64,000 nucleotides of DNA from Uruburuella suis (GCF_004341385.1 NZ_SLXE01000006.1:42935-106934), one strand, 5' to 3'. Positions 43,995 to 53,045 are shown, counted from the stretch's first letter. Made by a program: numbers and translations. The notes: a model not told the origin generated them from the letters alone.

Positions 43995-44894
43995 ATGTGG
44001 TTTAAGCAAATCAGTTTTTATCCGCTCAACACCGCCAAGCTGCCCGAGTTGGACACGCTGGCCGACAAGCTCGCTGCTGCCGAATTTGCGCCCTGCATGG
44101 GTTTGGACTGGTTTAGTGAGGGTTTTGCCGCGCCTGTGGCGTTTTCACCCGAATTGGTGTTTCCCGCTGATTACACGTGGCGCGTGGCCTTGAAAAAAGA
44201 AGAAAAAGTGCTGCCCGCCGGCGTGATACGCGATATTCTCGACGAGCGTGTGGTGGAAATTCAAAATGCCGAAGCGCGCAATGTCGGGCGCAAAGAAAAG
44301 CAAGAATTAAAAGAGCAGATTACCGATGATTTGCTGCCGCGCGCCTTTACCCGCAGCAGCCGCAGCCAAGCGATTTTCGACACCAAACACGGCTATTTGC
44401 TGGTGAACAATGCTGCCGCGGCCAAGGCGGAAAACCTGCTCACCAAGCTGCGCGAAGCCTTGGGCGGATTGGAAGCCAGCCTGCCCAACACCAAACAATC
44501 GCCCGGCAGCCTGATGACCGACTGGCTTTTGCGCGGCGCGGCCGAAGGCGGCTTCGAGCTTGATAGCGATTGCGAGCTCAAAGGCGTGGGCGATGTGGTG
44601 CCCACGGTGAAAGTGTCGAAGCAGGATCTCACCGCCGATGAAGTGGTGCAGCATGTGAAAAACGGCAAAACCGTTACCCAGCTCGGCCTGACTTGGCGCG
44701 AGCAAATCAGCTTCATCCTCACCCAAGATTTCACACTGAAGCGCATTCAATATCTGGATGTGTTGCAAGAAGAAGCCGAAGGGCACGGCGATGATGCGGC
44801 CAGCCTGATGTTTGCTTCGCAAATTCTGATGACCGAAGCCTTGAGCACCATGCTCGATGAATTGGTGTCATACTTGGGCGGCTGGCAGGAATAG
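43995..44894 (+). CDS. rdgC: Recombination-associated protein RdgC
   Basis: 299 aa. Opens MWFKQISFYPLN and contains CMGLDWFSEGF, VLPAGVIRDILDERV and NNAAAAKAENLLTKLREALG, all typical of RdgC, a ring-shaped DNA-binding protein that limits RecA activity. In Neisseria it affects pilin antigenic variation. ATG 43995 is preceded by TTGAGGACG. A TATAAT lies at about 43960. Confidence 0.95.
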   Translation: MWFKQISFYPLNTAKLPELDTLADKLAAAEFAPCMGLDWFSEGFAAPVAFSPELVFPADYTWRVALKKEEKVLPAGVIRDILDERVVEIQNAEARNVGRKEKQELKEQITDDLLPRAFTRSSRSQAIFDTKHGYLLVNNAAAAKAENLLTKLREALGGLEASLPNTKQSPGSLMTDWLLRGAAEGGFELDSDCELKGVGDVVPTVKVSKQDLTADEVVQHVKNGKTVTQLGLTWREQISFILTQDFTLKRIQYLDVLQEEAEGHGDDAASLMFASQILMTEALSTMLDELVSYLGGWQE

Positions 44895-45076
44895 GCTGTA
44901 ATAGGCCGTCTGAGAACCTGTTTGCGCTTTTTTTTTACCGCCTGTTTCGGCACGGACGTGGCATCATAAAAAATCGTGAGCAGGTTTTGAAGCCGCGCCA
45001 TAGCAATGGTGCCGGCGGCGCAGAACGATTGCGCTGCATGCCGCTTTTTCTTAGAATAAGTTTTTTGATTCCAACC

Positions 45077-45096
45077 ATTCCCGCCCGTGCGGGAGC
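45077..45096. repeat. dRS3-like inverted repeat
   Basis: ATTCCCGCCCGTGCGGGAGC, which differs from the classical neisserial dRS3 form only in the last two bases. It lies 18 bp upstream of dcd. Confidence 0.6.
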
Positions 45097-45114
45097 AGCC
45101 GCAGGGAAACCGAA

Positions 45115-45681
45115 ATGAGCATTAAATCCGACAAATGGATACGCCGCATGAGCGAAGAGCACGGTATGATCGAGCCCTTCGAGCCCACGCAGATTAAAGA
45201 AGCCAACGGGCAGAAAATCATTTCCTACGGCACCTCGAGCTACGGCTACGATATTCGTTGTGCCAATGAATTCAAGATTTTCACCAATATCAACAGCACC
45301 ATTGTCGACCCGAAAAATTTCGACCCGAAAAATTTCGTTACCGTGGAAGACGATTGCTGCATTATCCCGCCCAATTCGTTTGCGCTGGCGCGCACGGTGG
45401 AATATTTCCGCATTCCGCGCAACGTGCTCACCGTGTGTTTGGGCAAATCCACTTATGCGCGCTGCGGCATTATTGTGAACGTGACGCCGTTTGAGCCGGA
45501 GTGGGAAGGCTATGTGACGCTGGAATTTTCCAACACCACGCCGCTGCCGGCCAAAATTTACGCGGGCGAAGGCGTGGCGCAGGTGCTGTTTTTTGAAAGC
45601 GACGAAGTGTGTGAAACTTCCTATAAAGACCGCAAAGGCAAATATATGGGCCAAACCGGCGTGACCTTGCCGAAAACCTGA
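45115..45681 (+). CDS. dcd: dCTP deaminase
   Basis: 188 aa, standard Dcd length. Deaminates dCTP to dUTP for thymidylate synthesis. Visible are SYGYDIRCANEFKIF, GKSTYARCGIIVNVTPFEPEWEGYVTLEFSNTTPLP (with the catalytic Glu) and GVAQVLFFESDEVCETSYKDRKGKYMGQTGVTLP. GGGAAACC precedes ATG 45115. Confidence 0.96.
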   Translation: MSIKSDKWIRRMSEEHGMIEPFEPTQIKEANGQKIISYGTSSYGYDIRCANEFKIFTNINSTIVDPKNFDPKNFVTVEDDCCIIPPNSFALARTVEYFRIPRNVLTVCLGKSTYARCGIIVNVTPFEPEWEGYVTLEFSNTTPLPAKIYAGEGVAQVLFFESDEVCETSYKDRKGKYMGQTGVTLPKT

Positions 45682-45703
45682 GCAAGATTTACAGGCATGG
45701 AAA

Positions 45704-45731
45704 AGGCCGTCTGAAACGTTTCAGACGGCCT
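45704..45731. terminator. Perfect DUS palindrome between convergent genes
   Basis: 14-bp arms with no loop base to spare, followed by TTTTTT on the plus strand. Lies between dcd and the small minus-strand gene. Confidence 0.75.
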
Positions 45732-45745
45732 GATTTTTTATTCGC

Positions 45746-45940
45746 TTAAGAGTGCACTTTTCCGGAAAGATGCGCATCTTTTTGAATCGGCAGATGCTTG
45801 CCTTTTTCAGGATATTGCACCTCAAGCAGATTTTCACGGCTGAATGCGTGCTTGATTTGTGCGGCAACATCGGGGTTGACCTGCAGATAGTAAATTCCGC
45901 CAACAACGGCCGCAGCGAGTATGAAAACGCTGATACGCAT
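45746..45940 (-). CDS. Small membrane-anchored or secreted protein, 64 aa
   Basis: MRISVFILAAAVVGGIYYLQV is a single N-terminal hydrophobic segment; the rest is charged (AQIKHAFSRENLLEVQYPEKGKHLPIQKD). Strong AAGGAAACA ribosome-binding site upstream of ATG 45940. No family recognised. Confidence 0.65.
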   Translation of the reverse strand: MRISVFILAAAVVGGIYYLQVNPDVAAQIKHAFSRENLLEVQYPEKGKHLPIQKDAHLSGKVHS

Positions 45941-45999
45941 AGTTGTTTCCTTTTTATTTTTAAATACAAAAGTGAGCACTACAGCCCCAGCATACAAAA

Positions 46000-46037
46000 A
46001 TGCCGTCTGAAATGTGGGGAAAACATTCAGACGGCAT
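46000..46037. repeat. Inverted pair of the AT-dialect DUS
   Basis: ATGCCGTCTGAA at 46000-46011 and its reverse complement at 46026-46037. This is the 12-mer of N. meningitidis/gonorrhoeae, whereas nearly all other copies in the window are AGGCCGTCTGAA. Confidence 0.8.
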
Positions 46038-46109
46038 TTAAAACGGCTAAACGGTATGCTTGTTAAACAACGTTATAGTTGAGCGGTAGTGTATTGTGTT
46101 TGAACGGTA

Positions 46110-47561
46110 TTATGGTTTGCGCCGCTTGAATTCGGCAAGCTGCTTGATGGCATGCAAAGCGGCGGAAAGCCCGCCCACCACCAAAATCAGCAGCAGCGGC
46201 CACATCACAATCTGCGGCACAAACCACAACAAAAGCGCCAGCAGCAACACGCCGATGCCGATGGAAAGATAAGCCCAGGCTTCCGACTCATCCACCACGC
46301 GCGTGCCCGAAATGCCGGTGTCGAAAGCGTGGCTCAGCTGCATGGCCTGGCGCATCACGCTTTTGGCCTGGCCTTTGTGCAGGCGGGCAAAGCCGCGAAA
46401 CATGCGCTCGCGCTCTTCTTTGAGCTCGGCATGAGCCTGCTCGTTTAGAATCACTTCGGTGGCGTGGTTTAAATCGTTGATAAAAGCGCGCTCCAGCTGG
46501 TAAACCGTGGCGGGGTCTTCAATGGAAATATCCAGCTCGCGGTTGGCATACCAGCTGGAAAAATTGAGATTGGTGCTGCCCACACGCGCCCATTGGCCGT
46601 CTACCAGCGCGGTTTTGGCGTGTATCATGGTGCCGTCCCACTCAAACACGCGCACGCCCGCATCGAGCAGGCTGCGGTATTGCGTGCGCGACACCGTGCC
46701 TATCCATTTGATGTCGGAAGTGCGCGGCACCAAAATGCGCACGTCCACACCGGCTTTGGCCGCATTGATGAGCGCCTGCACATACATGCGCGTGGGCATG
46801 AAATAAGCATCGGTGATCCACAGGTTTTGCGTGGCCAGGCCGATGATGTTGAGATCGAACCGCATGGTGTTGATGTTGGCCGGCGTGGTGGCGAGCCCGC
46901 GGGCGCGCGTGCTGCCCGCGGGCATGGCGTCTTCATTCTCATAGCGCTTGAGCGGCGGCATGGTGCCGCCTTGCGATATCAGGGTGTCTTCAAACGCGGC
47001 CAACACATCTTGCACAATCGGCCCTTGCAGCGCCAAGCCGGTGTCGCGCCAGGCTTCGATGCCTTTGGCCGGCTTGCCCTCCCACGCGGCGGAAATGCAC
47101 AAGCCGCTCACAAAAGCGGTGTGCTCGTCGATAATCAGCGATTTGCGGTGGTTGCGCGAAAAAAGGCCGATGCCGGCGGTCCAGGCGGGCGGGTTGTAAG
47201 GGCGCACTTCTGCGCCTGCTTCAATCAGCGGCTTGAAAAAACCGCGCACATGCGCATTGAGGCTGCCCAACCAGTCATACACCAGCGCCACTTTCACGCC
47301 TTTGGCCAGCTTGTCGAGCAAAATGGCGCGGATGCGGCGGCCGAACTCATCGGGCGCGAAGATATACATTTCGATGCACACCGATTCTTGCGCCGCGCGC
47401 AAAGCCGCTTCCCAAGCGGGAAAATTTTCGGTGCTGTCGAGCAGCACTTCGATGCGGTTGCCGTAGCGCGAATGCGAGCCGGCAGCGCGGCTCATCACTT
47501 GCTCGATTAAGGCATTGCGGGTTTTCGGTGCGGTAGGGGGGAGGAGGGTGTCGGTAGTCAT
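46110..47561 (-). CDS. Cardiolipin synthase-like phospholipase D
   Basis: 483 aa. Two HKD motifs, NHRKSLIIDEHTAFVSG and IHAKTALVDGQWARVGSTN, define a PLD-family phosphatidyltransferase. A C-terminal hydrophobic pair of helices (about 425-465) with SIGIGVLLLALLLW anchors it. ClsB/cls-like, joining phosphatidylglycerol units. Start ATG 47561 (MTTDTLLPP) is chosen since earlier codons would read through the probable promoter region. Confidence 0.88.
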   Translation of the reverse strand: MTTDTLLPPTAPKTRNALIEQVMSRAAGSHSRYGNRIEVLLDSTENFPAWEAALRAAQESVCIEMYIFAPDEFGRRIRAILLDKLAKGVKVALVYDWLGSLNAHVRGFFKPLIEAGAEVRPYNPPAWTAGIGLFSRNHRKSLIIDEHTAFVSGLCISAAWEGKPAKGIEAWRDTGLALQGPIVQDVLAAFEDTLISQGGTMPPLKRYENEDAMPAGSTRARGLATTPANINTMRFDLNIIGLATQNLWITDAYFMPTRMYVQALINAAKAGVDVRILVPRTSDIKWIGTVSRTQYRSLLDAGVRVFEWDGTMIHAKTALVDGQWARVGSTNLNFSSWYANRELDISIEDPATVYQLERAFINDLNHATEVILNEQAHAELKEERERMFRGFARLHKGQAKSVMRQAMQLSHAFDTGISGTRVVDESEAWAYLSIGIGVLLLALLLWFVPQIVMWPLLLILVVGGLSAALHAIKQLAEFKRRKP

Positions 47562-47703
47562 GCGCCCGATTATAAAGGCGAAAGCGCGCGGCGGCACGCT
47601 GTTTGCCACGGCTTTGGGGGCGGCTTGTGTGTAAAATATCGTTACAGGCCGTCTGAAAGCGGTGTTATACTCAAGGCTTTGAGTGCCTGGCGCTTTGTGC
47701 GGC

Positions 47704-47813
47704 AGGCCGTCTGAAACCCATCAAAAATAACTTTACTGCGTTGCCGCTTTGCTTGTTATCTGTATTGTTTGCGGCCCGCTCTTGTAAGCTTGCTTTTTTG
47801 AACGGGTATGAAA
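47704..47813. repeat. Repeat segment upstream of trpA
   Basis: A DUS followed by AAAAATAACTTTACTGCG...TTGCC and GTAAGCTTGCTTTTTTGAA...GGGTATGAAA. A shorter version, also after a DUS, lies at 63107-63197 upstream of the ArsR-type gene. Confidence 0.6.
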
Positions 47814-47826
47814 CACGGGCAGAGCC

Positions 47827-48612
47827 ATGAGCAGAATCCAAACCACTTTCGAGCAACTAAACGGCAGCAAAGCCTTAGTGAGCTACATCACCGCCGGCGA
47901 CCCTGATTTGCGCACCACGCTCTCGCTGATGCACAGCTTGGCGGCAAACGGAGCCGACATCCTTGAATTGGGCATTCCGTTTTCCGACCCGATGGCCGAT
48001 GGCCCCACCATACAGCGCGCCGCCGAGCGTGCGCTCGCGCAGGGCGTGTCGCTCAAAGATGTGCTCGCGCTGGTGGCTGAGTTCCGCCAAAGCAATGCCG
48101 CCACGCCGGTGGTGTTGATGGGTTATCTCAATCCGGTGCACAAAATGGGCTATACCGCTTTTGCCCAAGCGGCCGCCGCAGCGGGCGTGGACGGCGTGCT
48201 CACCGTGGATTCGCCGGTGGAAACCATTGCGCCCTTGCATGAAGCGCTCAAACAGCAAGGCATAGACTGCATTTTTCTGGTAGCACCCACCACCACCGAA
48301 GCGCGTATCCAAACCATTGCTTCGCTGGCCAGCGGTTTTGTGTATTATGTGTCGCTCAAAGGCGTAACCGGCTCGGCGCAGTTGGATACCGAAGCCGTTT
48401 CGCGTAAAATAGAGCTTTTGCGCAAACACATCGATATTCCGATCGGCGTGGGTTTTGGTATCAGCGATGCCGAAAGTGCGCGCAAAATCGCCACTGTGGC
48501 CGATGCCGTGATTGTGGGTAGCCGCATTGTGAACGAAATCGAGCGCAACCCCGGCAACGAAGCCGCCGCCGCCGGCGCGCTGGCCAAAACATTGAAAAAC
48601 GCCATCAGCTGA
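47827..48612 (+). CDS. trpA: Tryptophan synthase alpha chain
   Basis: 261 aa TIM barrel. Catalytic Glu and Asp lie in DILELGIPFSDPMADGPTIQ; the phosphate loop is PIGVGFGISDAESARKI. It makes indole from indole-3-glycerol phosphate. trpB is not adjacent, as in other Neisseria where trpA sits beside accD. Confidence 0.96.
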   Translation: MSRIQTTFEQLNGSKALVSYITAGDPDLRTTLSLMHSLAANGADILELGIPFSDPMADGPTIQRAAERALAQGVSLKDVLALVAEFRQSNAATPVVLMGYLNPVHKMGYTAFAQAAAAAGVDGVLTVDSPVETIAPLHEALKQQGIDCIFLVAPTTTEARIQTIASLASGFVYYVSLKGVTGSAQLDTEAVSRKIELLRKHIDIPIGVGFGISDAESARKIATVADAVIVGSRIVNEIERNPGNEAAAAGALAKTLKNAIS

Positions 48613-48695
48613 AAAATCAGGGCGCTTTTTCACCCTTTCCAAAGGCCGTCTGAAAGATAGAGGCCGGCCGTTTGAACACATTTAAGGAGCCATCC

Positions 48696-49571
48696 GTGAG
48701 CTGGTTAGATAAAATTTTACCCCCGAAAATCAAGCGCGACGACAGCACTTCTTCTGTGGTGCCCGAAGGCTTGTGGAGCAAATGCCCGTCGTGTTCGGCC
48801 ACTTTGTATGCCACCGATTTGCAGCAAAACAGCTATGTGTGCCCCAAATGCGGCCACCACAATGCCCTGAGCGCGCGCGAGCGCCTCAATCTGCTGCTCG
48901 ATGAGCAAGGCCGCGAAGAAATCGGCGCCCAAATCAAACCGGTAGACATTCTTAAATTCAAAGACAGCAAAAAATACCCCGAGCGCCTCACCGCTGCGCG
49001 CAAGCTCACCGGCGAAGACGATGCCATGGTGGTGATGAAAGGCAGCATGAACGGCTTGCCGGTGGTGGTGGCGGCTTTTGAATTCCGCTTTATCGGCGGC
49101 TCGATGGGCTCGGTGGTGGGCGAGCGTTTTGTTGAAGGCGTGCGCCGTGCCGCTGCCGACGGCTGCTCGTTTATCTGCGTGTCGGCTTCCGGCGGTGCGC
49201 GCATGCAGGAAGGCCTGAATTCTTTGATGCAGATGACCAAAACCAGCGCTTCGCTGCATTTGCTTAGCGAAAAAAGCCTGCCGTTTATTTCCGTGCTCAC
49301 CGACCCGACCATGGGCGGCGTGTCGGCCAGCTTTGCCTTTTTGGGCGATGTGGTGCTGGCCGAGCCTAATGCGCTGATTGGCTTTGCCGGCCCGCGCGTG
49401 ATTGAGCAAACCGTGCGCGAAACCCTGCCCGAAGGCTTTCAACGCGCCGAATTTTTGCTGGAAAAAGGCGCCATCGATCAAATTGTCGACCGCCGTGAAA
49501 TGAAGCAGCGCATTTGCAGCCTGATTACTTTGCTGCGCCGCCAAGATGCCGTAAACCATGATGCGGCTTGA
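48696..49571 (+). CDS. accD: Acetyl-CoA carboxylase carboxyltransferase subunit beta
   Basis: 291 aa. Start GTG 48696 (VSWLDKILPPKI) has AAGGAG 8 bp upstream; the TTG at 48672 is rejected. N-terminal zinc ribbon CPSC...CPKC, then the crotonase-like core VSASGGARMQEG and TDPTMGGVSASFAFLGDV. Pairs with AccA to carboxylate acetyl-CoA for fatty-acid synthesis. Confidence 0.96.
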   Translation: MSWLDKILPPKIKRDDSTSSVVPEGLWSKCPSCSATLYATDLQQNSYVCPKCGHHNALSARERLNLLLDEQGREEIGAQIKPVDILKFKDSKKYPERLTAARKLTGEDDAMVVMKGSMNGLPVVVAAFEFRFIGGSMGSVVGERFVEGVRRAAADGCSFICVSASGGARMQEGLNSLMQMTKTSASLHLLSEKSLPFISVLTDPTMGGVSASFAFLGDVVLAEPNALIGFAGPRVIEQTVRETLPEGFQRAEFLLEKGAIDQIVDRREMKQRICSLITLLRRQDAVNHDAA

Positions 49572-49599
49572 TAGGCTGCTTTATTGAATCAATCAAGCG

Positions 49600-49630
49600 A
49601 AAAGCCGTCTGAACGTTTTAGACGGCTTTT
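49600..49630 (+). terminator. Terminator behind accD
   Basis: AAAAGCCGTCT and AGACGGCTTTT around GAACGTTTT; a degenerate DUS hairpin with a T tail. Confidence 0.75.
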
Positions 49631-49632
49631 GC

Positions 49633-49638
49633 TATAAT
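49633..49638 (+). promoter_or_regulatory. Extended -10 element
   Basis: TGCTATAAT (TG at 49630-49631-type extended -10) lies about 30 bp before the DnaJ-domain gene, with no clear -35. Confidence 0.45.
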
Positions 49639-49669
49639 CGGCTTTTCTTTTCAGGCCATGCAGGCTTTT

Positions 49670-50119
49670 ATGTCCAAACGCATACGCACCCACTACGATA
49701 ATCTGAAAGTGGCGCCGGATGCCCCGATAGAGGCTATCCGCGCGGCGTATCGTTTGCTCTGCAAAAAATACCATCCCGACCAAAACCGCCATAATCCCGA
49801 TGCCCACCGCATCATGAGCCTGGTCAACCGCTCTTATCAAGTGCTTTCCGATCCCGAGCGCCGCCGCGCCCACGATGAATGGATTGCCGCACAACAAAGC
49901 GGGCACGAGCCCGAAACCATCGCCAGCCCCATGCCGGCGCACCATCAAAAAGCCGCTGAGCCGCTGCCCGTGGCCAAACTTTTGCTGTGGCTCACGCTGC
50001 TGGCTGCCCTGATTGGCGCGCTGGCTTGGTTTGCCGCCCATCAGCGCAAAAGCGACCCATTGGCACCTGCGCACCCGCAAACGCACCAACAAAGCGCACC
50101 CGCCAAACCGCAATCATAA
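49670..50119 (+). CDS. Small membrane-anchored J-domain protein
   Basis: About 149 aa. N-terminal J domain (residues about 5-70) with the HPD triad in KKYHPDQNRHNPD, then a linker, one membrane helix (KLLLWLTLLAALIGALAWF, about 102-121) and a short polar tail. It would recruit DnaK to the membrane; the client is unknown. ATG 49658 is an alternative start. Not full DnaJ: no Gly/Phe region or zinc finger. Confidence 0.85.
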   Translation: MSKRIRTHYDNLKVAPDAPIEAIRAAYRLLCKKYHPDQNRHNPDAHRIMSLVNRSYQVLSDPERRRAHDEWIAAQQSGHEPETIASPMPAHHQKAAEPLPVAKLLLWLTLLAALIGALAWFAAHQRKSDPLAPAHPQTHQQSAPAKPQS

Positions 50120-50217
50120 CGCAAACACAGATTTCCCCATAAATCGCATGGTTATGTTTCAGACGGCCTTACAGTATAATCAAGGCCGTCTGAACCATTT
50201 GAAATCACGAGCACAGC

Positions 50218-50994
50218 ATGGCCGCGCCACCCGAAGCCAAATACACCGAAGAAACCCTATTGTGGGTGAAGCACCACACACACAAGCTGATCACCTTTGC
50301 CATCACCCGCCCCGAAGCCTACCGCTTTGCCGCCGGCCAATTTTCACGGCTGGGCTTTCATGATGGACAAGGTTTTATTTGGCGCGCCTATTCCGTGGTG
50401 TCTGCCGAATATGCCGACACGCTCGAATACTTCGCCGTGCTGATCGAAGCGGGGCCTATGAGCGCCAAATTTGCCGAAATGAAGGCCGGTGACACAATGC
50501 TGCTCGATAAAAACGCCACCGGCTTTCTGCTGCCCGAGCGCTTTGCCGACGGGCGCGATTTAATCATGCTCTGCACCGGCTCCGGCATCGCCCCGTTTTT
50601 ATCCATTTTGCAGCAGCCCGACATCTGGCAGCGCTTCGAGCGGCTGGCGCTGGCGCATTCCGTGTCGCATGCCGACGAGCTGATTTTCAACCAAACCATC
50701 GCCGACTTGAAACACCACCCGCTGATTGAAGAATATTTCCATAAGCTCAGCTTTGTGCCCGTTACCACCCGCAGCCCCGGCGGCCAACTGCACGGCGCGC
50801 GCCTGCCTGAATTGCTGGCAAACGGCGATTTAGCGCGCGCCTTCAACATCGATTTCACCCCTGAAAACAGCCGCTTTATGATTTGCGGCAACCCCGAAAT
50901 GGTGAAGGACACCTTCAAAACCCTGCTCGATATGGGCTTTGCCATGCACCGCAACAAAGTGCCCGGGCAGATTATGATGGAAAACGGGTTTTAA
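50218..50994 (+). CDS. fpr: Ferredoxin-NADP+ reductase
   Basis: 258 aa. FAD-binding RAYSVVSAEYADTLEYFAVLIEAGPMSAKF, NADP-binding LIMLCTGSGIAPFLSI and a late RFMICGNPEMVKDTF motif. It moves electrons between NADPH and ferredoxin or flavodoxin. Its last seven codons and stop codon form the left attachment core of the integrated element (50971-50994), so the gene stays intact after integration. Confidence 0.95.
   Translation: MAAPPEAKYTEETLLWVKHHTHKLITFAITRPEAYRFAAGQFSRLGFHDGQGFIWRAYSVVSAEYADTLEYFAVLIEAGPMSAKFAEMKAGDTMLLDKNATGFLLPERFADGRDLIMLCTGSGIAPFLSILQQPDIWQRFERLALAHSVSHADELIFNQTIADLKHHPLIEEYFHKLSFVPVTTRSPGGQLHGARLPELLANGDLARAFNIDFTPENSRFMICGNPEMVKDTFKTLLDMGFAMHRNKVPGQIMMENGF
50971..50994 (+). 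other. attL core of the integrated element
   Basis: 24 bp identical to 61043-61066, reading ATTATGATGGAAAACGGG and then TTTTAA. It is the fpr 3' end with its stop codon. Confidence 0.88.
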
Positions 50995-51005
50995 GAAATT
51001 TGACA

Positions 51006-51104
51006 ATCTATAGCAATCTATGCATATCTAAAAAATATGATTTAATACAGTATGTTATAAAAATATATAGGTTGATATTGTCTACAATAATCTACACGAA
51101 TCTA
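51006..51104. promoter_or_regulatory. 10-bp-phased ATCTA/TCTAC repeats next to attL
   Basis: ATCTA at 51006-51010, 51016-51020 and 51026-51030, then TCTA at 51081, 51091 and 51101, each triple at exactly 10-bp steps. Candidate integrase arm sites or repressor sites for the int promoter. Confidence 0.6.
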
Positions 51105-51116
51105 CCCCAAGCGACC

Positions 51117-51148
51117 GTAAAAAGTGGGTAAAAAAGTGGGTAAAATTT
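51117..51148. repeat. Left subterminal direct repeat
   Basis: GTAAAAAGTGGGTAAA and a second AAGTGGGTAAAAT. Nearly the same sequence occurs at 60958-60989 beside attR in the same orientation. Confidence 0.75.
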
Positions 51149-51161
51149 TTTGGGTGTTTGA

Positions 51162-52463
51162 ATGGCTGGCAAAGACAAGCTGACGCAGCGGCAAATTGAA
51201 ACCGCAAAGCCAAAAAATAAGCCTTATCGTTTGGCGGATGGCGCGGGGTTGTTTTTGCTGGTGTCTGTGCATGGCGGCAAATCATGGCAAAAGCGCTATA
51301 AATCCAACGATGGCATAGAGCGGATATATTCTATCGGCACTTTTCCGCAAGTTTCCCTGAAAGAAGCACGGGCGGCTAATTTTGAGCTGGCAAGGCAGCT
51401 TAGGGGTGGTATTGACCCGATGGCGGAGAAGCAGGCCATTAAGCGCATGGAGCGGCTGGAGAGGGAAAACGGCAAGAGCCTGACCGAAGTAGGGCAGACG
51501 TGGCTTGCAAGCCGTGCAGGCGCGGTGGCGCAAAACACGCTGAACGGTGACCGCATGAGCTTGGCGCATATTGAAATCTTCTTTGCGGCGAATGCCAATA
51601 TCAACGATGTGGACGCGCAGGCGTTGGCGGAATTTGCCGAGTGGCTGAATCACAAGAATATCCCCGCCCGCGCCAAGCGCACCATGCAGATTGTGGGGCA
51701 GATTTGGGATTTTGCCGTGAACAAGGGCTTAATCAGCCAAGAGCGGCGCAATCCTGTAGACACCGCAAAGCTGCTGCTGGCCAAACACACCAGCAACCCC
51801 GAGCCGCATTTACCAGCGGCGGAGTTGACGGCCTTTTTCCACGCCCTGCAAACCAGCGCGGATATTCACCCGATAACCCGCTATCTGCTGTTATTCAATG
51901 CGCTGCTGGCACCGCGTAAAAGCGCATTGAGCAAGAGCCGTTGGGAGAATATTGATTTTGAACGGCGCATTTGGTTTATGCCCGATGAAGATATGAAGAT
52001 GGGCAATGATTTTCTGATACCGCTGGCCGATTGGCCGCTGGCGCTGCTGCAAGAGCTGCATACCATCACAGGCCATCAAGCCTATCTGTTTCCGCCCTTG
52101 CGCCGTGGTGTGGGCGGCAATGCCTATATCAGCCAAAAGGTGGGCAACGTGGCGATTAAGCGGCTGGGCTTTGATGGCAGCCATGCGGGTAAATCCAACG
52201 CGTCTATGCACGGCTTCAGGCACACCATGACCAATATTTGCGCCATCAACGGCAAAGACGTTCTAACCACAGACTTGGCGCTTGGGCATATCCAGCGTTC
52301 GGCGTTGAAAAAGCAGGGCATGGATTCTTTAGCCCACTACCTGACGGCGGCAGAGTTCCGCTTTGAAGAGCGGCGCGAACTGGCCGCATGGTATAGCGGC
52401 TTTCTGAAACAGCGGTATGACGAGGCGGCGGCGATTGTGGCGGCTGAAAACGGTAGAAAATAG
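51162..52463 (+). CDS. int: Tyrosine-recombinase integrase
   Basis: 433 aa. N-terminal Arm-binding domain (DUF4102 type: KPYRLADGAGLFLLVSVHGGKSW), SAM-like core-binding domain (about 100-190) and catalytic domain with Arg in LLAPRKSALS, MHGFRHTMTN (HxxR), ALGHIQRSALK and the nucleophile Tyr in LAHYLTAAEF. P4-integrase class. It integrates the element into the fpr 3' end and starts 168 bp from attL, reading into the element. Confidence 0.95.
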   Translation: MAGKDKLTQRQIETAKPKNKPYRLADGAGLFLLVSVHGGKSWQKRYKSNDGIERIYSIGTFPQVSLKEARAANFELARQLRGGIDPMAEKQAIKRMERLERENGKSLTEVGQTWLASRAGAVAQNTLNGDRMSLAHIEIFFAANANINDVDAQALAEFAEWLNHKNIPARAKRTMQIVGQIWDFAVNKGLISQERRNPVDTAKLLLAKHTSNPEPHLPAAELTAFFHALQTSADIHPITRYLLLFNALLAPRKSALSKSRWENIDFERRIWFMPDEDMKMGNDFLIPLADWPLALLQELHTITGHQAYLFPPLRRGVGGNAYISQKVGNVAIKRLGFDGSHAGKSNASMHGFRHTMTNICAINGKDVLTTDLALGHIQRSALKKQGMDSLAHYLTAAEFRFEERRELAAWYSGFLKQRYDEAAAIVAAENGRK

Positions 52464-52542
52464 TGTTATTGTCTTGTGTAAAGACACAAACTTGTCTATT
52501 AATAAATTGATTTTATTGAAAAAAATTTTATTAAAAATCAAA

Positions 52543-52566
52543 AGTACCGTAAAAAGTACCGTAAAT
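52543..52566. repeat. Short tandem repeat behind int
   Basis: AGTACCGTAAA occurs twice in tandem (from 52543 and 52555). It resembles the ACCGTAAAAAGTGGGTAAA of the subterminal repeat. Confidence 0.5.
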
Positions 52567-52652
52567 TTGTCAAAGTCACACGCTTTTTCGGTTTTTCGGC
52601 GGCTTTGTAGGCCGTCTGAAAACGGGAATACACCAGCAAGGGAGTGAAGACG

Positions 52653-52835
52653 ATGTTTATATTTCGGCTGATGGTTTGGCTTGCGCATGGCTTTTTTCTT
52701 GTTATCGGGTTGTTTATGCTGTTTTTGGCTTGGCAAGCATGGGGCTGGAAGTTTGTAGCGGTTATGGTGCTGGTGTTGGCTGTGGGCGCGGTGCTTGAAT
52801 ACAAATGGCCGTCTGAAAAGCGCAAAGGCGGTTAA
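52653..52835 (+). CDS. Small two-helix membrane protein
   Basis: 60 aa, two hydrophobic segments (about 5-28 and 32-50) and a basic tail KWPSEKRKGG, part of which is written by a DUS. GGGAG lies 8 bp upstream of ATG 52653. Function unknown; lone gene between int and the regulator. Confidence 0.55.
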   Translation: MFIFRLMVWLAHGFFLVIGLFMLFLAWQAWGWKFVAVMVLVLAVGAVLEYKWPSEKRKGG

Positions 52836-52948
52836 AGGCCGTCTGAAATCGCTGCCAGTTGGTTGCTGTGGAATTGTATAGGTTGACATGGTGCACTAAT
52901 TTGGTTAAATTATGCCAAACTGTTTTACTTGCGTTTGCAGCAAGCCCA

Positions 52949-52972
52949 GCCGCCCGATGGCGGTTTTTTTTT
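52949..52972 (+). terminator. Intrinsic terminator
   Basis: CCGCC, CGAT, GGCGG and nine T. Confidence 0.75.
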
Positions 52973-53045
52973 GCGCCTTTAAATCGCTTTGGTAGGCTTA
53001 TGTTTGTGGATTATTGTATTTTTATTGAATTTTAGAGAGTTTGCC

